Below, one piece after another: positions 24,361 to 33,261 of a stretch of DNA of 64,000 nt. This DNA comes from Clostridiales bacterium. GTDB taxonomy: Bacteria; Bacillota; Clostridia; Lachnospirales; Lachnospiraceae. Within the stretch, counting starts at the first letter, position 1; every line of letters begins with the position of its first letter. Both the position numbers and the translations under genes were made by a program. The stretch lies in assembly GCA_018365455.1 (NCBI GenBank), contig JAGZJZ010000025.1:1-64000 (forward strand). Reading direction: 5' to 3'. Under the pieces are notes generated by a model. The model did not search any database and was not told the DNA's origin. It saw nothing but the letters and a program-made list of their open reading frames with translations.

Positions 24361-25667
24361 ATATGAAATCAATATTATTAACAGTTCCTAAAATGAATGG
24401 GCCAAACGGTGATTTTATATTAAACACTCATTGGGACAGGGAGTTTAATAATTTGCTGCAACAGAAAAGCTGGAATGTCGTAACACCTTCTATATTATTA
24501 TTGGCGGCAATTGCTCAGGAAGAGGGATATGAGGTAAGTATCGCGGATGAATTTTTTAGAGAAATTGATACATCTGTTAACTATGATATTGTTTGTTTTT
24601 ATACTGTAACGCCCAATGTAAAAAGAGCCTATTCCTACGCACGAATTTTTAAAGAAAAAGGCAGCTTTATTGCAATGGGGGGAGTACATACAACATTTTG
24701 CCGGGAAGAGGCTAAAGATTACTGTGATACCATACTCATTGGTGAGGGCGAAGTTATATTCCGGGAATTTTTGCAGGATTATGCTTCGGGGCAAGCTAAA
24801 TCCAGATATATACAGGTAAATTCAGGAAAGTGTCTGGAAGAATCTCCGACCCCTCTTTTCGGTTTGCTGAATAAAAAAGAAAGGCGTCTTATACCGATGC
24901 AGACTGCACGGGGGTGTTCTCATAATTGTAAATTCTGTAATGTGAGAAGTTTGTACGGAAATATATTTCGCAGCAAGAATTTAATGCAGATTGATAAAGA
25001 GCTGGACGTAATAAGCAGTTTGGATCATGTTGGAAATTTGTATCTTACAGATGATAATATTTTAAGCGATACTGATCATTTTTATAACCTACTTGATCTG
25101 TTGGGGAATAATACTTTTAAATGGTATGCTAATGCAGATATATCTTTTGGACAGAACAGCAACAGTATTCGTGCAGCATATAGGTCAGGTCTACGTCAGG
25201 TATTAATTGGATTAGAGAGTATTTCCCGTGGAAATTTAAAAGGAATTGATAAAGATAATTTTAAATACAGGTATCTCCCTAAATATAAGGAAAACATTCA
25301 AAGAATACAATCTCATGGGATCGGTATTACCGGAAGCTTCATTGTAGGACAAGAAGGAGATACGGAAGAAACATTTAAATATCTGGAGGAATTTATATAT
25401 GATACGAAATTATTTGGGGCAAATATTACTATTTATACCCCCTATCCGGGTACAGCTCTCTATCAACAATTGGACCGCCATAAGAAAATCGAGACTTATA
25501 ATTGGGATTATTACACTATATTTCAACCGGTAATAAAGATGAGATATTTATCTTCACGGCATTTGAATGAAAAGTATAAAGAATTAATAACGATAATTAA
25601 TTCAAAAGAATTTATCCAAAATAAGCTAAATTATTTTGCTCATATATATAAAGAAAAGAGTAAGTAA
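24357..25667 (+). CDS. B12-binding radical-SAM enzyme, copy 4
   Basis: 436 residues, with a cobalamin-binding N-terminal domain (FYTVTPNVKRAYSYA, then MGGVHTTFCREEA and IGEGEVIF), a radical-SAM motif CSHNCKFC in MQTARGCSHNCKFCNV, and YYTIFQPVIK in place of the usual YTLWDVV-P tail. It starts in an ATGA overlap with copy 3; a second in-frame ATG at 24363 is possible. It is more diverged than copies 1-3, so it probably acts on a different carbon or performs a different reaction. Confidence 0.9.
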   Translation: MNMKSILLTVPKMNGPNGDFILNTHWDREFNNLLQQKSWNVVTPSILLLAAIAQEEGYEVSIADEFFREIDTSVNYDIVCFYTVTPNVKRAYSYARIFKEKGSFIAMGGVHTTFCREEAKDYCDTILIGEGEVIFREFLQDYASGQAKSRYIQVNSGKCLEESPTPLFGLLNKKERRLIPMQTARGCSHNCKFCNVRSLYGNIFRSKNLMQIDKELDVISSLDHVGNLYLTDDNILSDTDHFYNLLDLLGNNTFKWYANADISFGQNSNSIRAAYRSGLRQVLIGLESISRGNLKGIDKDNFKYRYLPKYKENIQRIQSHGIGITGSFIVGQEGDTEETFKYLEEFIYDTKLFGANITIYTPYPGTALYQQLDRHKKIETYNWDYYTIFQPVIKMRYLSSRHLNEKYKELITIINSKEFIQNKLNYFAHIYKEKSK

Positions 25668-25721
25668 TATGATTAAATAGTATAATAATTTTATAGAAAA
25701 ATGAATATAAGGATTAATGAT

Positions 25722-27107
25722 ATGGATCTGATATTAAAGAATGGAATACTTGTTACGTCAGAAGAAATGTATCAAGCTGATATAGGGATTAGTGGTGAGA
25801 AAATAGCAGCAATTGGAACAGATTTACAGGATAATACTTCTAAAATTATTGATGTAACAGGAAAATTTATACTCCCTGGTGCCATTGATGCACATACCCA
25901 TATGGCTATGCCTTTTGGAGGAACTGTCTCATCTGATGGTTATTTATCAGGAACAAAAGCGGCGGCGTGCGGTGGTGTCACAACGATTATAGACTATGCA
26001 ATGCAAAGATCTGGCAAGGGAATTATGGAAACAATAGAAGAAAGAAAAAGTATCGCCCAAGCAGAAGTATGTGTAGACTACGGTTTTCATTGTATTATAA
26101 CAGATTTAAATAATGATGCTATATTAGATGAATTTGAATCTGCTGTTCAAGCTGGTATAACAAGCTTTAAGTGCTTTTTTGTATATAAAAAAGAAAAGAT
26201 GATGGTTGACGATGGAACATTTCTTAAGGTTTTGTTGGAAGCGGATAAAGTTGGAGCTATTGTTAACATCCATGCAGAAAATTCGGATGCGATTGACCTG
26301 AATATAGAAAGATTGTTAAGAAATGGTAAAACCAGTGCATGGTATCATTATGTAAGCAGGCCTGAATGCGTGGAGTCAGAGGCTGTTAAGCGGGCGGTTC
26401 ACTGGGCTGTTTCCTTTAATAAACCTTTATATATTGTACATATGGCAGACAAAGAAGGCATAGAAGCCGTAACTTTGGCAAAGGATTCTGGATACAGGAT
26501 TTACGCAGAGACTTGTCCCCAATACCTGGAATTCACCTGTGATGTTTACAAAAGAGAAGATGGCAGGAATTTCGTTTGCTCACCGCCTATGAAAGGCAAG
26601 GATAGTAAAATAGCACTTTGGGATGCTTTGAAAAGGGGAGATATAGATACGATAGCGACAGATCATTGTCCGTTTTATAAAGAACAGAAGGATTGGGGAA
26701 TTAATGATTTTACAAAAATACCAAATGGTTGCGGAGGAATTGAATTTCTCTATCCGTATATATTAAATGCTGCCAATGCAGGAGTGATAAGTTTTTCGAA
26801 AGCAGTAGAAGTATGCTCTTTTAATCCTGCAAAAATTTTTGGATGCCATGAGAAAGGATCTTTATCAATTGGAAAAGATGCTGATATTGTGGTTTATGAT
26901 CCAGATAAAGATTATACGGTCTCTGCAAAACATATGCATTCCAAATGTGACCATACAATCTGGGAAGGAAAAAGCTTTCACGGGTTTCCTGTATTGACTT
27001 TTGTCAGAGGTAAATTGGTGTATGACAACGGAAAGTTTATGGGCGTGCCAGGTTTTGGAAAGTTTATTAAACGGAAGGCAAAAAAGACTCAGGTTACTTC
27101 CGTTTAA
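25722..27107 (+). CDS. dihydropyrimidinase / hydantoinase
   Basis: Amidohydrolase-superfamily enzyme that opens cyclic ureides: 5,6-dihydropyrimidines to N-carbamoyl-beta-amino acids, or hydantoins to N-carbamoyl-amino acids. The binuclear metal site is complete: His58 and His60 in DAHTHM, carboxylated Lys150 in SFKCFF, His184 in NIHAEN, a later His in YIVHMADKEG, and the Asp in ATDHCPF. The start is placed at 25722 (461 residues), which has AAGG upstream and opens with the usual MDLILKNG; the frame is open to 25701. Paired with the carbamoyl-amino-acid hydrolase downstream, it could feed beta-amino acids to the NRPS, or generate beta-alanine from uracil-type precursors. Confidence 0.92.
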   Translation: MDLILKNGILVTSEEMYQADIGISGEKIAAIGTDLQDNTSKIIDVTGKFILPGAIDAHTHMAMPFGGTVSSDGYLSGTKAAACGGVTTIIDYAMQRSGKGIMETIEERKSIAQAEVCVDYGFHCIITDLNNDAILDEFESAVQAGITSFKCFFVYKKEKMMVDDGTFLKVLLEADKVGAIVNIHAENSDAIDLNIERLLRNGKTSAWYHYVSRPECVESEAVKRAVHWAVSFNKPLYIVHMADKEGIEAVTLAKDSGYRIYAETCPQYLEFTCDVYKREDGRNFVCSPPMKGKDSKIALWDALKRGDIDTIATDHCPFYKEQKDWGINDFTKIPNGCGGIEFLYPYILNAANAGVISFSKAVEVCSFNPAKIFGCHEKGSLSIGKDADIVVYDPDKDYTVSAKHMHSKCDHTIWEGKSFHGFPVLTFVRGKLVYDNGKFMGVPGFGKFIKRKAKKTQVTSV

Positions 27108-27148
27108 TAATTTTTAATTTGAACTCAATATAAAGGAAGGTGAATGCC

Positions 27149-28378
27149 ATGATAACATGCGATAAAGAAAGGTTAAACTATAAAATACAAGAATTTAGTA
27201 AATATGGATCTTCCGAAAATGGAGGCATTACGCGTCTATCATTGTCTGTGGAAGATCTTGAAGCACGAGATGCATTCTGTAGAAAATGTTTAGTTATGGG
27301 TATGGAAATCAGAACAGATGATCTGGCAAATATCTATGCAACTATGCCTGGCAGTGAAGATCTTCCAGCAATTATGATAGGTTCACATTTAGATTCTGTG
27401 ATTAAAGGTGGTAATTATGATGGTGTGTTGGGTGTTTTAGCAGCGTTAGAAGCAGTAGAGACAATTTATAAAGAAAAGATAAAGCATAGACATCCCATAA
27501 CAATTGTGGTTTGGACAAATGAAGAGGGTGTTAGATTTGAACCGGCTATGATGGCATCGGGGGTTATATGTGAGAAGTTTAACCTTTCTACAATGATGGC
27601 AGTAAAAGACTGCGATGGAATTACATTTGAGGAAGCTCTTGACAGGAGCGGATATAGAGGAAAGATAGAAAACAGGCTGAATGCCGTAACAGGACAGGCT
27701 GCATTGGTTGAGCTTCATATTGAACAGGGACCGGTATTGGAGAAAGAAAAAAAAGAAATAGGGATCGTTGAAGGGGTAGTTGGGATGCTTAACTATGAGT
27801 TTTCGTTCATAGGACAGGCGGATCATGCAGGTGCTACTCCTATGAATCAGCGAAAGGATGCCCTGGCTGCCGCTGTAGAAGTGATTCATTATCTGAAGTT
27901 TCAGTTATCTAAGCTAGATGAGAATCTGGTATATACTATAGGCAGGTTTCTCGTATCTCCAAATGTACATACCGTTATCCCTGATCAGGTGCATTTTACT
28001 TTAGATGCCAGACATAGAGATGCTAAAGTCTTAGCAAAGGCAGTAAATATTATTAACCGTACACCGGAGAAAATAAATAAGTGCAAAGTGTATATAAGAG
28101 AATTATGGTCCAGGAAAACAGTAGAATTTAATAAGGAATTAGTAAATTATGTTGAAAGAAGTGCAAGAGATTTTGGCTATTCTACTTTAAGAATGTTTAG
28201 CGGACCAGGCCATGATGCACAATATATTTCAGAAATTTTACCAACAGCAATGATTTTTGTACCCAGTAAAAATGGTCTGAGCCATTGTGAAAATGAGTTC
28301 ACAGCATTAGACAATTGTTGGATGGGGGCTAATGTCTTGCTGCAGACTGTTTTAAAAATTGATAGTAAATTAGTGTAA
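27149..28378 (+). CDS. N-carbamoyl-amino-acid hydrolase / beta-ureidopropionase-like (M20 family)
   Basis: Zn-dependent amidohydrolase of the M20/allantoate amidohydrolase-like group, which removes the carbamoyl group from N-carbamoyl amino acids, releasing CO2 and ammonia. Metal-binding landmarks are IGSHLDSVIKGGNYDGVLGV, TNEEGVRFEP, the HIEQGPVLE block and the dimerisation-domain GQADHAGATPM. The ATG at 27149 has a strong AAAGGAAGGTGA at the right distance, so it is chosen over the GTG at 27140. Follows the hydantoinase gene by 41 bases. The two enzymes form the classic hydantoin/dihydropyrimidine pathway pair; which amino acid they yield (beta-alanine, 3-aminoisobutyrate or an alpha-amino acid) cannot be told from sequence. 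Confidence 0.9.
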   Translation: MITCDKERLNYKIQEFSKYGSSENGGITRLSLSVEDLEARDAFCRKCLVMGMEIRTDDLANIYATMPGSEDLPAIMIGSHLDSVIKGGNYDGVLGVLAALEAVETIYKEKIKHRHPITIVVWTNEEGVRFEPAMMASGVICEKFNLSTMMAVKDCDGITFEEALDRSGYRGKIENRLNAVTGQAALVELHIEQGPVLEKEKKEIGIVEGVVGMLNYEFSFIGQADHAGATPMNQRKDALAAAVEVIHYLKFQLSKLDENLVYTIGRFLVSPNVHTVIPDQVHFTLDARHRDAKVLAKAVNIINRTPEKINKCKVYIRELWSRKTVEFNKELVNYVERSARDFGYSTLRMFSGPGHDAQYISEILPTAMIFVPSKNGLSHCENEFTALDNCWMGANVLLQTVLKIDSKLV

Positions 28379-28623
28379 GTTTCGAACATATATAAAGAGG
28401 GCACATTACTTAATATAGCAGGAACTATAAGTATATAAAAACGGTACAACAGTATGTGTTCAATCTAAGCTGATATTATTAAAATATATAGAAAGTGCTT
28501 TACGAAGATAGAATTTTCATATTGTTGCGGCAAGTGAAGATTCAAAATAAATATGAACCTTTAAATGCGGACTTGGATTCGTAATGGCGAAGCACGCCCA
28601 TAATAGTATTGGAGAAACAATAA
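28379..28623 (+). other. 245-base gap before the ClbP-like gene
   Basis: AT-rich stretch without a convincing gene, terminator or promoter pair. It contains many ATA/TATA runs around 28420-28500 and ends in GGAG 10-13 bases before the next start. An internal promoter is possible but not demonstrable by eye. Confidence 0.3.
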
Positions 28624-30138
28624 ATGCAAGTGAAGAAAATTAAAATATTTCTATTTATTTTTGTTTTGTTAATTATTTCTGTTTTTCTCTTTGCCTTGCC
28701 GGTGAGGGCACAAAGCAATAAAAAAGATTTGTTAGAATTATATATCGATCAAATTTACAATGATACTAAGTTTCCTGGACTTTCTATAGCTATTGTAGAT
28801 CAAAATGAAAGCATTATCATCTCAAAAGGCATGAATGAATTGGACAAGGAAGGTAAAATAGCAGAGGATACATTATTCGAATTAGGGTCTGTCAGCAAAA
28901 TGTTTACAGCAATCGGTATTATATATCTGGAGAAAGAGAAGCTGCTCAATACGAATGACCCCATAACAAAATATATTCCGTGGTTGTATATTCAAGATAG
29001 CATAGATACTGACAGAAATAGTGCCAATAAGATAAAAATAAAAGATTTGTTAAATCATACAAGCGGAATACCCTACTCAGCTATGCTGGCAATTAAACCG
29101 GAAATTGGCGGGGATGCACTAAGAAACGTGGGAGTGCTTTTAAAGGATTTCCGACTGGAATTCGAACCTGGTGAAGCATATGCTTATTCTTCAGTTAATT
29201 ACGACTTATTAGGGCTTTTGATAGAAATAGTAACAGGAGAATCATTTCAGAAATTTATGACTGATAATATTTTGAAGCCTTTGGGATTATTTCATACTTT
29301 CATTTTGGAGAATAACTATAATACCCTAGATAATATGGCTTCTGGGCACAGATTCTCTTTCATGACAGTAAATGAGTATGAAGCACCTTTCTATAGAGGC
29401 AATACTCCATCTGCCTATTTTATTTCTAATGCTGAAGATATGCTTAGATGGATGCAAATTCAAATGGGCATATACAATGTACCAGATATTTATCAAGAGC
29501 TGATAAGTAAATCTCATGTATATGACACCAGCAATTCTTCGAAACGAAAAAGCAATTATGCATTTGGTTGGCAAGTGGATCAATCTGGTAAATTATTAAC
29601 AAGCATAGGACTCAATCCCAATTATACCGCCGGATTGTATATGGATTTGGAACAGGATTTTGGCATTTGCGTTATGACTAATGTAAGTACTGGACTTGTC
29701 CAGGATTTACTTAGCAATATTAATCAACTATATCATAATAATGAACCTGCTGATCTGTCAATGGACAGTATAAAGCTTTTAGATATGTTAATGACGATCT
29801 TTTCACTTATACTAGGAATTTTGCTAATAATTTTAGGTTTATTAATTAGACGAAGAATCGTCTATATCCGAATGCATGGCCTTATCTGTGCTAAAAGAAA
29901 GATGAGTAAGATTATAATTATTATAAGTTGTTTTTGTGTCTTTTTTCTTATTGGGCAAATATTTTTTTTACCAGGATATATTAGTGAAGGTCTGACATGG
30001 AATACAATTAGCGTATGGGTACCGCAAAGTATGATATTATGCATAATGCTGTTCTTGCTTCTGATAATCCTTGTATGGCTATATGCAATCATATTACGAT
30101 GCTTCAATAAAAATAAAACAGATATGGATAATACATAG
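28624..30138 (+). CDS. ClbP-like membrane serine peptidase (S12 family)
   Basis: A 504-residue membrane protein: an N-terminal signal/transmembrane segment (about residues 8-27), a beta-lactamase-fold S12 peptidase domain outside the membrane, and three C-terminal transmembrane helices (about 385-408, 430-449 and 469-490). The catalytic SxxK is Ser89-Val-Ser-Lys92, with Tyr188 in PGEAYAYSSVNY. This domain order and length match the prodrug-activating peptidases ClbP, XcnG and ZmaM, which remove an N-acyl-D-asparagine cap from a finished nonribosomal product as it leaves the cell. The YxS in place of the usual YxN is, as I recall, also seen in ClbP. An ordinary penicillin-binding or esterase role is less likely given the context. 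Confidence 0.82.
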   Translation: MQVKKIKIFLFIFVLLIISVFLFALPVRAQSNKKDLLELYIDQIYNDTKFPGLSIAIVDQNESIIISKGMNELDKEGKIAEDTLFELGSVSKMFTAIGIIYLEKEKLLNTNDPITKYIPWLYIQDSIDTDRNSANKIKIKDLLNHTSGIPYSAMLAIKPEIGGDALRNVGVLLKDFRLEFEPGEAYAYSSVNYDLLGLLIEIVTGESFQKFMTDNILKPLGLFHTFILENNYNTLDNMASGHRFSFMTVNEYEAPFYRGNTPSAYFISNAEDMLRWMQIQMGIYNVPDIYQELISKSHVYDTSNSSKRKSNYAFGWQVDQSGKLLTSIGLNPNYTAGLYMDLEQDFGICVMTNVSTGLVQDLLSNINQLYHNNEPADLSMDSIKLLDMLMTIFSLILGILLIILGLLIRRRIVYIRMHGLICAKRKMSKIIIIISCFCVFFLIGQIFFLPGYISEGLTWNTISVWVPQSMILCIMLFLLLIILVWLYAIILRCFNKNKTDMDNT

Positions 30139-30146
30139 GTGAATAT

Positions 30147-31292
30147 ATGGAAAAATTAGTCTATATAGAAAAATGCAGCCAATATAATAATCAAGAAATG
30201 GAACAAAAAATTTATAAAAGTATCGATTCGGTTCTTCCAGCAAAAGAAAATTTAAGGGACAAAAAAATCCTGGTAAAGGTAAATCTTTTAATGAAAAGTA
30301 AGCCAGAGGAGGCTATCACGACACATCCTCTGATTGTCCGGAATGTGGTTAATTATTTTCTGGGATTAGGATGTAAAGTAATTATCGGTGATAGTCCGGG
30401 AGGCCCATACACGAAATCTATGCTGCAAAGTGTATATAAGGAAACGGGAATGGAAGCCGTCGCAAATGCTACAGGATGTGAATTAAATTACGATACATCA
30501 GTTATAAATGTAAAGATTAAAGGTGGTAAAGTATTACATAATGTTGATTTAATTAAAATAGTTAAGGACGTTGATTATATAGTGTCCGTACCCAAATTAA
30601 AAACACATGCAATGATGACATATACGGGTGCAGTTAAAAATAATTTCGGAGTAATCGCAGGCCTGATGAAAAGAGCGTGTCATTTCAATATGAAAAATAC
30701 AGAAAATTTTTCTGATTTATTAGTGGATATCTGCCAATATATCAAACCACTGGTTACAGTTATGGATGCTATAGAATGTATGGAAGGCGATGGGCCCTCA
30801 GGCGGTAAAATACGTCATGCAGGCTTAATTTTGACATCTACAGATCCCTATGCTCTTGATACATTAGCATCACATATAATAGGATTGAATCCGTTAAGTG
30901 TTCCGACAATCAAGACTGCTTGTGAACGTGGACTGGATAGTGGAAGGATAGAAGATATACAAATTAAAGGAGAGAAACTAAGCGGTATAAACATACGGCC
31001 TTTTCTATTGCCGAATACGGTAGGAGTAAACTCATTAGGAACTTTCATTCCGGATAGTATAAAGGATTATCTAGTAAAAAAATTCCGCGCTACACCTAAC
31101 ATAATTCATAAAAAATGCAAAAAATGTAAAAAATGTGTGAACGTATGTCCTGCTCAGGTTATGAAAGTCAAAGACGGTAAAGTTACCATACAGAGGGATA
31201 CGTGCATTTGCTGCTATTGTTGTCATGAACTTTGTCCAGAAAATGCCATACAGATAAAAAAGAGCTGGATCCGAAAGCTACTGATAGGCTGA
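30147..31292 (+). CDS. DUF362 protein with C-terminal ferredoxin domain
   Basis: The first 300 residues are a DUF362 domain (HPLIVRNVVNYF, GDSPGGPYTKS, VPKLKTHAMMTYTGAVKN), and the C-terminal 60 residues form a two-cluster ferredoxin (CKKCKKCVNVCP and CICCYCCHELCP). DUF362-ferredoxin proteins are common in anaerobes; their role is not well defined, but electron transfer is likely. Here it may reduce the iron-sulphur clusters of the radical-SAM enzymes or the dehydratase activase. It starts 8 bases after the ClbP-like gene's stop. Confidence 0.88.
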   Translation: MEKLVYIEKCSQYNNQEMEQKIYKSIDSVLPAKENLRDKKILVKVNLLMKSKPEEAITTHPLIVRNVVNYFLGLGCKVIIGDSPGGPYTKSMLQSVYKETGMEAVANATGCELNYDTSVINVKIKGGKVLHNVDLIKIVKDVDYIVSVPKLKTHAMMTYTGAVKNNFGVIAGLMKRACHFNMKNTENFSDLLVDICQYIKPLVTVMDAIECMEGDGPSGGKIRHAGLILTSTDPYALDTLASHIIGLNPLSVPTIKTACERGLDSGRIEDIQIKGEKLSGINIRPFLLPNTVGVNSLGTFIPDSIKDYLVKKFRATPNIIHKKCKKCKKCVNVCPAQVMKVKDGKVTIQRDTCICCYCCHELCPENAIQIKKSWIRKLLIG

Positions 31293-31319
31293 AAAAAATA
31301 AAATGGGAGGAATACAGAG

Positions 31320-31595
31320 ATGTACAGTGATATTAAAGATTTAGAACAACGAGTTTATGATGTTTTGACAGAGGCAATGAAAATAAAAATAAGGCCAGAG
31401 GATTATAGTGTTGAAACGAAATTATTAGATCTGGGATTTAATTCCATAAGTTTTGTGAGGCTGGGAGTTCTTCTGGAAGAGGAGTTTGATATTCGATTTT
31501 TACTTAAAGAATTAAACTTTAATAATAAAAGTTTTCAATCAATACAATCGCTGATTGATACTATACAACAAAAAATGAAAAAATGTAATAGATAA
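31320..31595 (+). CDS. acyl carrier protein, stand-alone 1
   Basis: 91 residues with a four-helix carrier-protein pattern. The 4'-phosphopantetheine serine lies in DLGFNSISFVRLG at about residue 42, where the usual D-S-L motif is N-S-I. GGGAGG lies 8 bases before the ATG. It carries acyl or aminoacyl intermediates for the neighbouring enzymes. No phosphopantetheinyl transferase gene is in the window, so the host enzyme must prime it. Confidence 0.88.
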   Translation: MYSDIKDLEQRVYDVLTEAMKIKIRPEDYSVETKLLDLGFNSISFVRLGVLLEEEFDIRFLLKELNFNNKSFQSIQSLIDTIQQKMKKCNR

Positions 31596-31623
31596 TTAAT
31601 AAAAATAGGGAAGGAATACAATA

Positions 31624-33261
31624 TTGTCACAAATATGTAATTACCACATAAAGAAAGCTGTTTTAGGGATAGAAATAGGAAAATATGATTCATATTGCTG
31701 TATTTTGGTTGATGGGCAGGTTATCTCCTGCCTGCGGGAAGCATACTTCTGCTCCTATAGTATGTATTCGGTGCCAATAAATGCGATAAAAGCGTGCCTG
31801 AAAGAATCATCCATCCATATCAATGAAATAGACCAAATCGTATTGTGCCTGGAGCTAAAGTCAAATAATACAATTCCTGGAACAGATATGAAATACAAAG
31901 ATATAGAGCGAAACTTTCGCCTTAAATTTCATTATTACGGTCCAATTATGCATTTTGACAAAAGTATATTGACAGCAAAAATTTCTTTTTATTATTCCCG
32001 TTATTCAAAATCTGATATTCTAATACTTCACAGGGATCATGTCTATATGAATATTGGTTTTGGATACGGGGAGAACCAAAAAGTCAACCATTATGAAAAT
32101 AAATATTACATACACCCATTTGCAATAGTTTATGAGCTAATTAAAATTTATACTGGTTATGATAAAAGCTTGCCAGATCACGACTTTTTAAGATTGGGAA
32201 GAAATGGAAAAAGTATATATTTAACTCAGATAAGAGATATCTATTCAGAAGTGGAGTATTGGATAGCTCATGATCCAGATACAGTCCCGACAAACAACTT
32301 TTATGATAACTTTAAAAAGAGATTGCAAGAAATCTTAGGATTTATGTCAGGGAACAAGTGGAATAATATGGAACAATGTTATATAAATCTGATTAATTCT
32401 TTGGCCGTCTTTAAGGAAGAATATATAGAGTCAAAAATTAACCTGCTTTTATCACACAGTAAAACGGGAAGCATATGCTTAGGCGGTAATTTGCTGTTTA
32501 ATGAAAATAATGCTCACATAGTTAATAAATATTATCATAGATTCTATATGATTTCAAATGTTGATCATTACATCTGCGCATTTGGAGCTGCAATTTTAGG
32601 TAGTCTACAGATTGGTTTATATAAGTTGCCATTATACGGTAAATGGAAAGAATCTTCTGCTTTGTCAAATAATAAAAAGAAAATCCTTCATATAATGGAG
32701 CAGACAGATCTCACTTATCATGATTTTGCAGGAAAAGATGAAGAATATTTTAAGCTAATAACTTCTGCACTTAAAAAGGGGAAGTTAGTCGGATGGTTTC
32801 AGGGAAGTTTTCAAAGAGAAGAAGCGTATTCAATGGGACGAATGATTCTTGGAAATCCGCAAACAAATAATTTATTTAATGCTCTGCATAAAGTTTTAAA
32901 AAGAAATGCATATGCAATACCTACTATTTATTTATCAGCATCCTGTAAGAAAGAAGGGGTTCATTTTATATCTGAGGAAAGGTTTCCTGTATTACATAAA
33001 CTGTTGATAAACTGCAGTAAAAATATTGGATGTGAGATACTGGCTGCAGTGCCTCTGTTCCCAAAGAAATTTTTTAATCAAGACGAATTGTATCATGCAA
33101 TTAAAGAATTTATTATATGTAAGCTGTATCTTTTAATAGTAGATGATATTATTTTAATGGAGAATGAAAATAAAAAACCGTCTATATCATGGCTTAGAAT
33201 ACAAATGAATGAGATGGAAAAAACAACAAAGTTTGAAAATAGTCTGGAGGAAATCAAATGA
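31624..33261 (+). CDS. divergent NodU/TobZ-type carbamoyltransferase
   Basis: Two-lobed protein of 545 residues: an N-terminal ASKHA-like half (VLGIEIGKYDSYCCILVDGQVIS) and a C-terminal half with LKKGKLVGWFQGSFQREEAYSMGRMIL. The family transfers a carbamoyl group from carbamoyl phosphate through carbamoyl-adenylate. Two signatures are altered: the usual metal-binding HDxSA near the N-terminus is KYDSYC, so the His is lost, and the usual FGPRALGNRS is REEAYSMGRM. It may therefore be non-catalytic for carbamoyl transfer or have a new activity. TTG start, with GGAAGGA 7 bases upstream. It overlaps the next start by 4 bases. Confidence 0.8.
   Translation: MSQICNYHIKKAVLGIEIGKYDSYCCILVDGQVISCLREAYFCSYSMYSVPINAIKACLKESSIHINEIDQIVLCLELKSNNTIPGTDMKYKDIERNFRLKFHYYGPIMHFDKSILTAKISFYYSRYSKSDILILHRDHVYMNIGFGYGENQKVNHYENKYYIHPFAIVYELIKIYTGYDKSLPDHDFLRLGRNGKSIYLTQIRDIYSEVEYWIAHDPDTVPTNNFYDNFKKRLQEILGFMSGNKWNNMEQCYINLINSLAVFKEEYIESKINLLLSHSKTGSICLGGNLLFNENNAHIVNKYYHRFYMISNVDHYICAFGAAILGSLQIGLYKLPLYGKWKESSALSNNKKKILHIMEQTDLTYHDFAGKDEEYFKLITSALKKGKLVGWFQGSFQREEAYSMGRMILGNPQTNNLFNALHKVLKRNAYAIPTIYLSASCKKEGVHFISEERFPVLHKLLINCSKNIGCEILAAVPLFPKKFFNQDELYHAIKEFIICKLYLLIVDDIILMENENKKPSISWLRIQMNEMEKTTKFENSLEEIK

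Noticed and set aside
27446..27889. Minus-strand open frame inside the carbamoylase gene
   Set aside because: Composition is typical of the antisense of a strong coding frame, with no ribosome binding site and no recognisable motif.
28624..30138. Ordinary beta-lactamase or antibiotic-resistance gene
   Set aside because: Three C-terminal membrane helices and a YSS rather than YSN motif fit ClbP-type peptidases better than secreted beta-lactamases.
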